From Clostridiales bacterium (lineage in GTDB: Bacteria; Bacillota; Clostridia; Christensenellales; Borkfalkiaceae), in the NCBI GenBank assembly GCA_015055805.1, contig SVHN01000014.1, positions 1 to 35,154 of the forward strand: 35,154 nt of DNA, in the 5' to 3' direction. This document shows, piece by piece, positions 18,274 to 25,125 of the stretch; position 1 is the first letter of the stretch; every line of letters begins with the position of its first letter. The notes under the pieces are model-generated. The model was given only the letters and a program-made list of their open reading frames with translations, was not told the DNA's origin and searched no databases. The position numbers and the translations under genes are program-made.

Positions 18274-18558
18274 ATGATAAAACATATAGTATGCTTTAAA
18301 CTAAAAGAAGGCGAAAGCGCAGAAAAAGCAAAGGAAGTATTGCTTTCAATGAAAGGCAACGTACCGCTTATTAGAGATATAGAAGTGGGAATAGACGTTT
18401 TGCACTCTGAGCGTTCGTACGACCTTATTTTAAGCGTTGTATTAGACGATATGAAAGCACTAGAAGAATATCAAGAAGACGAATATCACGTAAACGTTGT
18501 GAAAAAACATATGCACGCGGTTAGAAAGTCAAGTGTTTCGATTGACTTTGAAATTTGA
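18274..18558 (+). CDS. Dabb (stress-responsive alpha/beta barrel) domain protein
   Basis: Small 94-residue protein opening MIKHIVCFKLKEGESAEKA, the standard start of the Dabb fold, a dimeric ferredoxin-like barrel. Family members range from stress proteins to small cyclases and decarboxylases, so function cannot be assigned. It has ATAGGAGAAG before the ATG, follows tsaD by 12 bases and closes the metK operon. The tRNA-Leu promoter begins inside its last codons. Confidence 0.85.
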   Translation: MIKHIVCFKLKEGESAEKAKEVLLSMKGNVPLIRDIEVGIDVLHSERSYDLILSVVLDDMKALEEYQEDEYHVNVVKKHMHAVRKSSVSIDFEI

Positions 18559-18570
18559 TTTTTGTATAAT
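18542..18570 (+). promoter_or_regulatory. tRNA-Leu promoter
   Basis: TTGACT (18542-18547), 17-base spacer, TATAAT (18565-18570). The -35 lies inside the end of the Dabb gene. The start of transcription would be about 18 bases before the mature tRNA. Confidence 0.8.
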
Positions 18571-18594
18571 GTTTAACGTTGATTTAACAAGAGT

Positions 18595-18680
18595 GCGAGT
18601 ATGGCGGAATTGGCAGACGCGCTAGATTCAGGTTCTAGTGGTTAACAGCCGTACAGGTTCAAGTCCTGCTACTCGCACCA
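18595..18680 (+). tRNA. tRNA-Leu(CAG)
   Basis: Acceptor arms GCGAGTA (18595-18601) and TACTCGC (18670-18676) pair perfectly; the anticodon stem CTAGA/TCTAG encloses loop TTCAGGT with anticodon CAG. A long variable arm and GGTTCAAGTCC T-arm fit class II leucine tRNA. The CCA end is encoded at 18678-18680. It reads CUG codons. Its last 16 bases are repeated at 18841-18856. Confidence 0.96.
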
Positions 18681-18768
18681 AAAAAAGAAAGGATAGCAGA
18701 CGCTATCCTTTCTTTTTTGCGTTGCCAAAGGCAACGCGACTTGAAACACGGTTCAATCCACTAGCGTG
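18665..18768 (+). repeat. direct repeat A, copy 1 (tRNA-Leu 3' end, terminator and palindrome)
   Basis: This 104-base unit covers the last 16 bases of tRNA-Leu, the terminator hairpin, the GCGTTGCC-AAA-GGCAACGC palindrome and a short tail ending CTAGCGTG. A second copy at 18841-18946 differs by one substitution and one extra base in each of two homopolymer runs. Confidence 0.9.
18681..18718 (+). terminator. tRNA-Leu terminator
   Basis: A perfect 17-bp stem (18681-18697 with 18702-18718, loop AGAC) starts at the base after CCA and ends in TTTTTT. An A run on the other side makes it work in both directions. Confidence 0.92.
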
Positions 18769-18840
18769 GGACGGCAACCCCTTTGTCTTGAAAGTCGGTC
18801 AAGAAAGTAATGCAAGACATTTCCCCTAACAGGGGAATTA

Positions 18841-18946
18841 CCTGCTACTCGCACCAAAAAAAAGAAAGGATAGCAGACGCTATCCTTTCTTTTTTTGCGT
18901 TGCCAAAGGCAACGCGACTTGAACCACGGTTCAATCCACTAGCGTG
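18841..18946 (+). repeat. direct repeat A, copy 2, holding a tRNA-Leu 3' fragment
   Basis: Same unit as 18665-18768, 176 bases downstream. It carries a tRNA-Leu 3' remnant (CCTGCTACTCGCACCA) without the rest of the tRNA, plus a second terminator hairpin. The 72 bases between copies include a CCCCT-AAC-AGGGG hairpin near 18823-18835. The arrangement resembles the target duplication left by tRNA-end integration, or collapse of a tandem tRNA-Leu pair. Confidence 0.9.
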
Positions 18947-18960
18947 ATGCACGTTACTGA

Positions 18961-19200
18961 CGCTCGTATGTGAACTACGTTCTGCGTATAACAACTGGAT
19001 AAAAGAGCGCAGGGGGGGATTTAGTTAGTGCGCGAGACACGTTGCTACACATGCGTTCCGCAATATTCGCTAACGCTCATATGTGAACTACGTTCTGCGT
19101 ATAACAACTGGATAGAAGAGCGCAGGGGGGGGATTTAGTTGGTGCGCGAGACACGTTGCTACGCTAACGCTACGCAATACTCACTGCGTTCGTATGTGAA
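18961..19200. repeat. tandem repeat, period 113 bp, two copies plus a partial third
   Basis: The unit starting CGCTCGTATGTGAACTACG at 18961 recurs at 19074 with few differences, including a G-run of 7 versus 8 bases. The beginning of a third copy (TTCGTATGTGAACTGG) is at about 19189-19204. No reading frame spans it and I do not recognise the family. It fills the gap between two tRNA loci. Confidence 0.85.
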
Positions 19201-19227
19201 CTGGTGAGTCAGTCAATTCACTATTCA

Positions 19228-19269
19228 ACCAATAAAAAAGACAGTCATAAGACTGTCTTTTTTATTGGT
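19228..19269. terminator. bidirectional terminator between the repeat block and tRNA-Pro
   Basis: A perfect 19-bp stem (19228-19246 with 19251-19269, loop ATAA) with T runs on both strands. On the minus strand it ends tRNA-Pro; its right arm overlaps the tRNA CCA end. Confidence 0.9.
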
Positions 19270-19341
19270 CGGAGTAGCGAGACTTGAACTCACGGCCTCT
19301 TGCCCCCCAGACAAGCGCGCTACCAACTGCGCCATACCCCG
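19266..19341 (-). tRNA. tRNA-Pro(GGG)
   Basis: On the minus strand CGGGGTA (5') pairs with TACTCCG (3'), with GGCGCAGTTGGTAGCGC as D arm and anticodon loop CTGGGGG giving anticodon GGG. The T arm is GAGTTCAAGTCTC. CCA is encoded. It reads CCC and CCU. Its first 19-20 bases are repeated upstream at 19491-19510. Confidence 0.95.
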
Positions 19342-19398
19342 AAATTGCTTTATTTAGTTAACTATTAAATTGCTACACGCTACAAGTTATATACAGGT

Positions 19399-19476
19399 AG
19401 CGCCCAAGGCGCTCCCGCCCTCGTGCCATAAGGGCACTCGTGGGCTTTGGCTACAAACAGTTCACAGGACTGTTTG
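19399..19476. repeat. cluster of three palindromes upstream of tRNA-Pro
   Basis: Three short hairpins follow each other: AGCGCC-CAA-GGCGCT (19399-19413), GTGCC/GGCAC (19423-19437) and CAAACAGT/ACTGTTTG (19454-19476). They lie inside the 148-base segment between the two copies of the tRNA-Pro 5' end. No coding frame is seen. Confidence 0.6.
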
Positions 19477-19490
19477 CTTAACGCGTCGCC

Positions 19491-19510
19491 CCAACTGCGC
19501 CATACCCCGA
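19491..19510 (-). pseudogene. tRNA-Pro 5' fragment
   Basis: Twenty bases identical to the 5' end of tRNA-Pro (19323-19342), in the same orientation and 168 bases upstream, with no anticodon or 3' half. Together the copies form direct repeats around a palindrome-rich segment. Confidence 0.85.
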
Positions 19511-19621
19511 CGTCACGAACTTGTATCCATATTAAAGACAACGTAAACAATGCTTACCTTGTCAGCGCATATTATTGTATCACAACTTTTTTTATTTTGC
19601 AACAAAATTTAGGGTAAATAT

Positions 19622-19650
19622 TAGACTATTTTTAAAAATAATGTTACAAT
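19622..19650 (+). promoter_or_regulatory. probable trmB promoter
   Basis: TAGACT (19622-19627), 17-base spacer, TACAAT (19645-19650) in AT-rich DNA, about 30 bases before the trmB start. Confidence 0.5.
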
Positions 19651-19682
19651 ATTTTTAGTCAAATAATTTTAAGGAAAACTTT

Positions 19683-20351
19683 ATGAGAATAAGAAAAAAG
19701 AAACATCTAAAAGAACGTCTTGAAAGCGTTAAGGACTACGTTATAGTTCCCGTTATGGACATAAAAAACGTAAACGAGGCGATAAATAATAAAGCGTATT
19801 TCGATTATGAAGAAATGTTTAAAAATTCTAATCCCGTTGAACTAGAAGTTGGGTGTGGAAAAGGTGGATTTATTATTGAGAAAGCAAAGTGTAATCCCGA
19901 CGTAAACTATATTGCAGTAGAACTTTTAGAAAATATAATAGTTATGGCTGCGGAAAACGCTAAAAGACAAGGCTTAAAAAACTTAAAGTTTATTAATAGT
20001 GGCGCAGAATATTTGCCTAGATATATTAAAGATAATTCAATATCTAACGTATACTTAAATTTTTCTCCGCCTTATCCGCAAAAGGGGTATGAGAGCAGAA
20101 GACTTTCAAGCGACAGGTTCGTTGAGTATTACAAATCTTTCTTAAAAGACGGTGGCGCAGTATATCAAAAGACCGACGATAGAGAATTTTTCGAGTATTC
20201 ATTTAATAAGTTTTGCGAACACGGTTTTTGCGTTACGGAAATATCAAGTAAGATAGAAGACGGCAGTATTTCTAACGTTATGACCGAGTACGAGAAAAAG
20301 TTTAGTGATTTAGGAATAAAGGTAAACGCTTTAATCGCGGTAAAGCAATAA
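19683..20351 (+). CDS. trmB: tRNA (guanine-N7-)-methyltransferase TrmB
   Basis: Methylates G46 in the variable loop of tRNAs with SAM as donor. The SAM-binding loop is LEVGCGKGG (residues 54-62), E80 is the acidic ribose contact, and the family motif appears as NFSPPYPQ (126-133) with RRLS following. In most TrmB this motif reads NFPDPWPK, so the conserved Asp is Pro here. 222 residues is full length. Ribosome site AAGGAAAA is moderate. Stands alone between the tRNA block and the superoxide reductase gene. Confidence 0.9.
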   Translation: MRIRKKKHLKERLESVKDYVIVPVMDIKNVNEAINNKAYFDYEEMFKNSNPVELEVGCGKGGFIIEKAKCNPDVNYIAVELLENIIVMAAENAKRQGLKNLKFINSGAEYLPRYIKDNSISNVYLNFSPPYPQKGYESRRLSSDRFVEYYKSFLKDGGAVYQKTDDREFFEYSFNKFCEHGFCVTEISSKIEDGSISNVMTEYEKKFSDLGIKVNALIAVKQ

Positions 20352-20380
20352 AATTTTTATAGCGAATTTTCAGTTTTCTA

Positions 20381-20409
20381 TTTACAAGTATTGAAAAAAA
20401 TTGTATAAT
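20381..20409 (+). promoter_or_regulatory. promoter of the superoxide reductase gene
   Basis: TTTACA (20381-20386), 17-base spacer, TATAAT (20404-20409), about 40 bases before the start codon. Confidence 0.75.
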
Positions 20410-20449
20410 AAATAAAAGTACGACAAATGAAGAAAAGGAGTTAATATAT

Positions 20450-21070
20450 ATGGAACAAAAATTTTTTAGATGCAGTCATTGTGGAAATATCATAGCTTTT
20501 GTTAAAAACGCTGGAGTTCCCGTTATGTGTTGTGGGCAAAAGATGGAAGAACTCGTGCCCGGTAGCGTTGACGCTGCTCAAGAAAAACACTTGCCGACTT
20601 TTACAGTGGAAGATAATAAGGTATACGTTTTTGTCGGTGAAGTCGAGCATCCTATGACTGAAGAGCATTACATAGAGTGGATATCATTACAGACAAAGCA
20701 GGGCAATCAAAGAAAGGTTTTACGCCCAGGTGAAATGCCTGCAACCTGTTTTAACATTTGTAATGGTGACGAAGTTGAGGCGGTTTATGCGTACTGCAAT
20801 CTTCACGGATTATGGAAGACCGAGAATAAACAAGAACCCGTTTGCGATCTTAAACCCATCGAACCGCATGCAAACGAAAATTATCTGGTTTGCAAGTGCA
20901 ATAACGTAACCTACTTTGATATAATAAACGCAGTTCATAGTGAAAATGATATGTCAAATCTTCTAAAAGTTTTTGATAAGGTCAAGGAGACCACGCATTG
21001 TTCGCAAGGTTGCGGTGGATGTTACGGTAGAGTTATAGCGATTATATCCGACGAAATAAACGGGAAATAA
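20450..21070 (+). CDS. desulfoferrodoxin (superoxide reductase) fused to a BFD-like [2Fe-2S] domain
   Basis: Reduces superoxide to peroxide in the anaerobe's cytoplasm. Residues 1-38 form a desulforedoxin-type rubredoxin centre (C8, C11, C27, C28). Residues 40-125 form the superoxide reductase domain with the catalytic E45-K46-H47, H67, H73, C116 and H119, which together give the Fe(His)4Cys site. Beyond the usual end at about 125, residues 146-206 show CxC (C148, C150) and CxxxCxxC (C184, C188, C191), the pattern of bacterioferritin-associated ferredoxin domains. The third centre could feed electrons to the catalytic iron. AAGGAG precedes the ATG by about nine bases. Monocistronic. Confidence 0.9.
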   Translation: MEQKFFRCSHCGNIIAFVKNAGVPVMCCGQKMEELVPGSVDAAQEKHLPTFTVEDNKVYVFVGEVEHPMTEEHYIEWISLQTKQGNQRKVLRPGEMPATCFNICNGDEVEAVYAYCNLHGLWKTENKQEPVCDLKPIEPHANENYLVCKCNNVTYFDIINAVHSENDMSNLLKVFDKVKETTHCSQGCGGCYGRVIAIISDEINGK

Positions 21071-21088
21071 TATTAATAAAATATAATA

Positions 21089-21125
21089 AAAAAATGCTGA
21101 CAAAAATTTTTTGCCAGCATTTTTT
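21089..21125. terminator. bidirectional terminator between convergent genes
   Basis: AAAAAATGCTG (21089-21099) pairs with CAGCATTTTTT (21115-21125); the loop itself contains CAAAAA/TTTTTG. The T-rich right side ends the superoxide reductase transcript and the A-rich left side ends the AraC gene. Confidence 0.8.
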
Positions 21126-22002
21126 ATTTGTTGTTTGCGGTTTGTTTAAATGACGATGGGGGATTGCCGTATTGCTTTTTAAAAGCTTTGCTAAAAGCAT
21201 ATATCGAAGAATAACCTAGTTTTTCGGCAATTTCCGTCAGCGAATATTTACCTGAAAAAATTAATTCTTTGGCTTTCTCTAACTTTTGAAACTGATAGTA
21301 ATCGCTTAGGTTTTGCGAACAATGCTTTTTAAATATTGCAGATAGATAAGGATAACTATAATTAAACCGTTCACAGAGTTCGTTTAGACTTTTTATGGTG
21401 AAAATATTAGAATTTATATAATCCATAATAAGATAACACATTTGTTCCCATTGGTCGGGGTTGGTAAACTTTTTTGCAGATGCCCTAGGTGAAAAGTTTT
21501 TAATAATATTGGCAATAACAAGGTTAAGAGCTGCGTTCATTGATAAATCCTTAAACGGATTTTCGTCAACGATTTCGGTGATGCAGTAGTCGACTAAAGA
21601 GGCGAGTTGTGTGTTTCTAAAAAGTCTAGTATCGGGTTGTAAATATTCAAGCGCAATCTTGTCTAACTCTTGTTTTAGACGGCTATTTTCCGTGTTAAAG
21701 GAGATAAAGTCATACTTTAACGGGTGCTTTTTATCCGATTCAATCTTATGAATATCGGTGGGAAGAGTTAAATAGATATCGTTTTTATTCAACTTTACGG
21801 GCACGTTATTCGTGGTCATAACGCCTTCGCCGTCTAAGACTATTGTCAGTTCGTAGTATTTTGAGTGTGCGTGCGCGTCGAATAAAAGCTCGGCAGAATT
21901 AGATGAGAAAAATCTGCCGATTTGGAATAGGTAGGTGTCACCGAATTTTAACGGATCGGGCACATGTATAATGTCTAAATGAAAAACTTTTTTATTATCC
22001 AT
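21124..22002 (-). CDS. AraC family transcriptional regulator
   Basis: Probable activator of the divergent carbohydrate operon. The 292-residue protein has an N-terminal cupin-like sensor domain (HAHSKYYELTIVLDGEG, then PVKLNKNDIYLTLP) and a C-terminal AraC double helix-turn-helix (from IKSLNELCERFNYSYPYLSA to SLTEIAEKLGYSSIYAFSKA). The start ATG at 22002 has no ribosome site and coincides with the predicted transcript start, so the mRNA may be leaderless. The ligand is unknown, presumably a sugar derivative. Confidence 0.9.
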   Translation of the reverse strand: MDNKKVFHLDIIHVPDPLKFGDTYLFQIGRFFSSNSAELLFDAHAHSKYYELTIVLDGEGVMTTNNVPVKLNKNDIYLTLPTDIHKIESDKKHPLKYDFISFNTENSRLKQELDKIALEYLQPDTRLFRNTQLASLVDYCITEIVDENPFKDLSMNAALNLVIANIIKNFSPRASAKKFTNPDQWEQMCYLIMDYINSNIFTIKSLNELCERFNYSYPYLSAIFKKHCSQNLSDYYQFQKLEKAKELIFSGKYSLTEIAEKLGYSSIYAFSKAFKKQYGNPPSSFKQTANNK

Positions 22003-22008
22003 AATCAG

Positions 22009-22037
22009 ATTATATTATTAAACCAAATCATTGTCAA
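22009..22037 (-). promoter_or_regulatory. promoter of the AraC regulator
   Basis: On the minus strand TTGACA (22037-22032), 17-base spacer, TATAAT (22014-22009): full consensus. Seven bases downstream of the -10 is the A of the ATG at 22002. Confidence 0.85.
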
Positions 22038-22138
22038 GTAAATGTCTGAAAAATAAAAAATAACAACAAATAAGTAAAAATTGAATTATATAACGGTGAA
22101 ATATTAAAAAATGACAAATTTTCTAATAAGTATAGATA

Positions 22139-22167
22139 TTTACAATAAAAGGGTAAAATGATATAAT
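22139..22167 (+). promoter_or_regulatory. promoter of the oxidoreductase/isomerase operon
   Basis: TTTACA (22139-22144), 17-base spacer, TATAAT (22162-22167), about 23 bases of leader, then AGGAGAAG before the ATG. The 100 bases between this and the AraC promoter are AT-rich and likely hold the AraC binding sites, though no clear direct repeat is visible. Confidence 0.75.
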
Positions 22168-22196
22168 CGAAGAAAAACAAAATTTAGGAGAAGAAT

Positions 22197-23252
22197 ATGA
22201 AAACTGTTGCGGTTATTGGTTGTGGAAGAATTGCAGACATGGCGCATTTTCCTGCGCTTAGTAAGCTTGAAAACGTTAGAATAAAATACGCGTGTGATTT
22301 TATACTAGAAAAAGCCGAAAAGGCAAAGGAAAAGTACCCCAAGATTGAACGGGTTATTACCGATTATAAAGTCGCTCTAAACGACCAAGAAGTTGACGCG
22401 ATTTTCGTTTTAACCCCGAACTTTGCGCACTACACTATAACGATGGACGCATTGAGGGCGGGAAAGCACGTTCTTTGCGAAAAGCCTATTACGGTAAACT
22501 ATAAACTTTCTGAAGAGATGGCAAACCAAGCAAAAGCCCAGAACAAAATTTTAAATATAGGCGTTTGCAACAGATACCATAAATCGGTTGAAATGCTTAA
22601 AGAGTGGAACGACCAAGGCAAATTCGGCAATATTTACCACGCCTACTGTTCGTTCAGAAGTTTTAGAAATATACCGGGGCTTGGCGGTGCGTTCACCACA
22701 AAGAGTCAGTCGGGCGGCGGCGTACTTATCGACTGGGGCGTACACTTCCTTGATTTAGTGCTTTACGTTCTCGGTGGTGCAAAACTTAAAACCGTTTCCG
22801 CGAACGCTTACTGTGAAATGGCAAAGGATATGAAATCGTATAAGTACGAAGGAATGTGGGCGGAAGATACCGCCGATATAGAGAACGGCACCAACGACGT
22901 AGACGATTTTATTACAGGCTTTATTAGAACTGATAAAGCAAGTATATCCTTTAACGGTGCTTGGGCGCACAACGTAAAGAAAGAAGAAATGTATATCGAC
23001 TTTATGGGCGATAAGGGCGGCGCAAGATTAAACTACGGCGGAAAGTTTGAGTTTTATGACGGCGCAACGTTAGAGACCGTAAAACCCGAATACGATATTC
23101 CGAATATGTATTATATGGAAGATAAAGCGTTTATCGAGTCCATTGAAACGGGCGTAAAGGACAAGAACAATATTGAAAACATCTTGGAAACAATGAAACT
23201 TCTCGATGCGCTTTACGCGTCGTCAGATAATAAACAGGAGATTAAATTCTAA
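22197..23252 (+). CDS. Gfo/Idh/MocA family oxidoreductase (1)
   Basis: NAD(P)-dependent dehydrogenase of sugars, inositols or glycosides. The Rossmann loop is IGCGRIADMAHF (residues 7-18) and the catalytic lysine motif is LCEKPITVN. The C-terminal alpha/beta domain has the GGVLIDWGVHFLDL segment whose His helps in hydride transfer. 351 residues is normal. First of four genes with 0-17 base spacing; its stop overlaps the next start (TAATG). Substrate is not readable from sequence. Confidence 0.9.
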   Translation: MKTVAVIGCGRIADMAHFPALSKLENVRIKYACDFILEKAEKAKEKYPKIERVITDYKVALNDQEVDAIFVLTPNFAHYTITMDALRAGKHVLCEKPITVNYKLSEEMANQAKAQNKILNIGVCNRYHKSVEMLKEWNDQGKFGNIYHAYCSFRSFRNIPGLGGAFTTKSQSGGGVLIDWGVHFLDLVLYVLGGAKLKTVSANAYCEMAKDMKSYKYEGMWAEDTADIENGTNDVDDFITGFIRTDKASISFNGAWAHNVKKEEMYIDFMGDKGGARLNYGGKFEFYDGATLETVKPEYDIPNMYYMEDKAFIESIETGVKDKNNIENILETMKLLDALYASSDNKQEIKF

Positions 23253-24097
23253 TGAAAACTATCGGTTTTATTGATTATTATATAAGTGAGTGGCATGCAA
23301 ACAATTATCCTACTTGGATAAAAGAAGTTTGTGAAAAAGAAGGCTTAGATTTTAAGGTAGAATACGCGTGGGCTGAACTAGACGTTTCACCCCTAGATAA
23401 TCGTAGCACGGAAGAGTGGTGTAAAGAATTCGGTGTTCAAAAATGCAGTAGCATAAAAGAAGTTTGCGAAAAAGCCGACTATATTTTAATACTTGCTCCG
23501 TCCGATCCTGAAAAACACTTAGCCTATGCAGAAGAAGCCTTAAAGTATGGAAAAAACACCTATATAGACAAGACGTTTGCGCCTGATTTTAATACGGCGG
23601 AAAAGATATTTGAACTAGGTGAAAAATATAACACTAAGTTTTTCAGTTCGTCAGCATTAAGGTATGCAACTGAACTCGACGATATGGTCGACACCAAGTC
23701 GGTCGTAACGCTTGGTGGCGGCGGCAATATGCCCGAATACATTATTCATCAGATAGAAATGGCTGTAAAACTTCTTAACGATACGGCTAAGAGATTAAGG
23801 GTAGAAAAGGTTGGCGACAATCAATACGTTACTTTTGTAGAGTTTGATAACGACAAGAAAGCAACCTTTAACTATTCGGTAGCAAACCCGTTTGCTGTAA
23901 GTTGCCAAGCAATGGATAAGCGTTCGCGTTTTTCGGTTATAAGGTCTGATTTCTTTAAGATTTTGATTGCAGATATTCTTAAATTTTATCAAACTAGCAA
24001 AACTTCTTTTAATACCGAACAAACGCTAGAAGTTATGAAAATCCGCGAGGCTGTAATAGCCGGCATGGAAAAGAACGGACAATGGATAACGCTTTAA
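23252..24097 (+). CDS. Gfo/Idh/MocA-like oxidoreductase (2), divergent
   Basis: At 281 residues it is shorter than its neighbours and lacks a clean GxGxxG at the N-terminus (MKTIGFIDYYISEWHANNYP instead). The middle keeps the Rossmann-type LILAPSDPEKHLAYAEEAL and an IDKTFAPD that corresponds to the EKP catalytic loop, with Lys kept. It may bind the cofactor atypically or act as a partner subunit. Coupled by TAATG to the gene before. Family assignment is good, activity uncertain. Confidence 0.75.
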   Translation: MKTIGFIDYYISEWHANNYPTWIKEVCEKEGLDFKVEYAWAELDVSPLDNRSTEEWCKEFGVQKCSSIKEVCEKADYILILAPSDPEKHLAYAEEALKYGKNTYIDKTFAPDFNTAEKIFELGEKYNTKFFSSSALRYATELDDMVDTKSVVTLGGGGNMPEYIIHQIEMAVKLLNDTAKRLRVEKVGDNQYVTFVEFDNDKKATFNYSVANPFAVSCQAMDKRSRFSVIRSDFFKILIADILKFYQTSKTSFNTEQTLEVMKIREAVIAGMEKNGQWITL

Positions 24098-24114
24098 TAA
24101 GCAAGGGAAAAAAC

Positions 24115-25125
24115 ATGAGTGATTTTAGGGTCGGAATAGTCGGTTGTGGAAGAATTTCCGTAATGCATTTAGTGTCGCTTGCTAATATCGACGGAGTTAA
24201 ACTCGTTGCTTGCTGTGATATAAAGAAAGACAGGGCGGATAGCGTAGCGGAAAAATACGGCGTAAAAGCGTATTATTCGTACGAACAAATGATAGAAGAG
24301 CAAAACCTTGACGCAATCCATATATGTTTACCGCATTATTTGCATTGCAAAGTCGCGTGTTACGCTTTTAGTAAGGGTATAAACGTAATAACCGAAAAAC
24401 CTATGGACGTGGATTTTGAAAGCGCAAAAGCCGCAGTTGACATGGCAAAAGCGAAAGGCGTTTTGTTTGGCGTTATATCGCAATGTAGATATAATAACTC
24501 TGCTAGACTGGTTAAAAATGCTGTTACAAGCGGTAAACTCGGCAAAATCATAGCTGCCGTTTCCACGCTTACTTGGTCAAGATCAGACGATTATTATATG
24601 GAAAGCGACTGGAAAGGCACTTGGGATAAGGAGGGCGGCGGCGTGGTTATAGACCAAGCAATACACTCAATCGACCTTGTCAACTGGATTATAGATTCAG
24701 AAATAGAAAGTGTCAACTGTTCAATGTCAAATCGCGGTCACTCTATAGTAAAGGTAGAAGATACCGCAGAAGGTTTAATAACCTATAAAAACGGTGCAAG
24801 ATACGCCTTTTATTGTATGAATAATTACGGCTGCGACGAGCCTATCGAAATTAAACTGTTGTGCGAAAAAGGCAAGGTCGTTTTCGGCTATGACGACGCA
24901 TATATCTACTATAACGACGGCACGACGGAAGAGGCGCATCAAGACGTAAATACAGTAACTTACGAGGGCGGAAAAGATTACTGGGGGTTTCAGCACGTTC
25001 GTCAACTAAACCAGTTTTACAATGCGTTAAAGGGCAAAGAACCGCTTGAAATAAGCGGCGAAGAAGGATTAAAAACTCATAAACTCATTATGGAAATCTA
25101 TAAAAAAGGTGGAATGAAAAAATGA
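24115..25125 (+). CDS. Gfo/Idh/MocA family oxidoreductase (3)
   Basis: Full-length dehydrogenase of 336 residues with the cofactor loop VGCGRISVMHL near the N-terminus, the EKP motif in ITEKPMDVDFE and the GGGVVIDQAIHSIDL catalytic segment. I start it at 24115, where AAGGG lies eight bases before ATG; an upstream ATG at 24082 sits inside the preceding gene and adds a non-conserved extension. Its stop overlaps the isomerase start (ATGA). Confidence 0.9.
   Translation: MSDFRVGIVGCGRISVMHLVSLANIDGVKLVACCDIKKDRADSVAEKYGVKAYYSYEQMIEEQNLDAIHICLPHYLHCKVACYAFSKGINVITEKPMDVDFESAKAAVDMAKAKGVLFGVISQCRYNNSARLVKNAVTSGKLGKIIAAVSTLTWSRSDDYYMESDWKGTWDKEGGGVVIDQAIHSIDLVNWIIDSEIESVNCSMSNRGHSIVKVEDTAEGLITYKNGARYAFYCMNNYGCDEPIEIKLLCEKGKVVFGYDDAYIYYNDGTTEEAHQDVNTVTYEGGKDYWGFQHVRQLNQFYNALKGKEPLEISGEEGLKTHKLIMEIYKKGGMKK

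Noticed and set aside
18638-18829. 63-codon plus-strand frame beginning inside tRNA-Leu
   Set aside because: It runs through the tRNA 3' half, its terminator and the repeat unit, has no ribosome site and encodes a low-complexity basic peptide; an artefact of the repeat.
18961-19200. Reading the 113-bp repeats as a CRISPR array
   Set aside because: Units repeat almost entirely, with no unique spacers, and the period is far too long.
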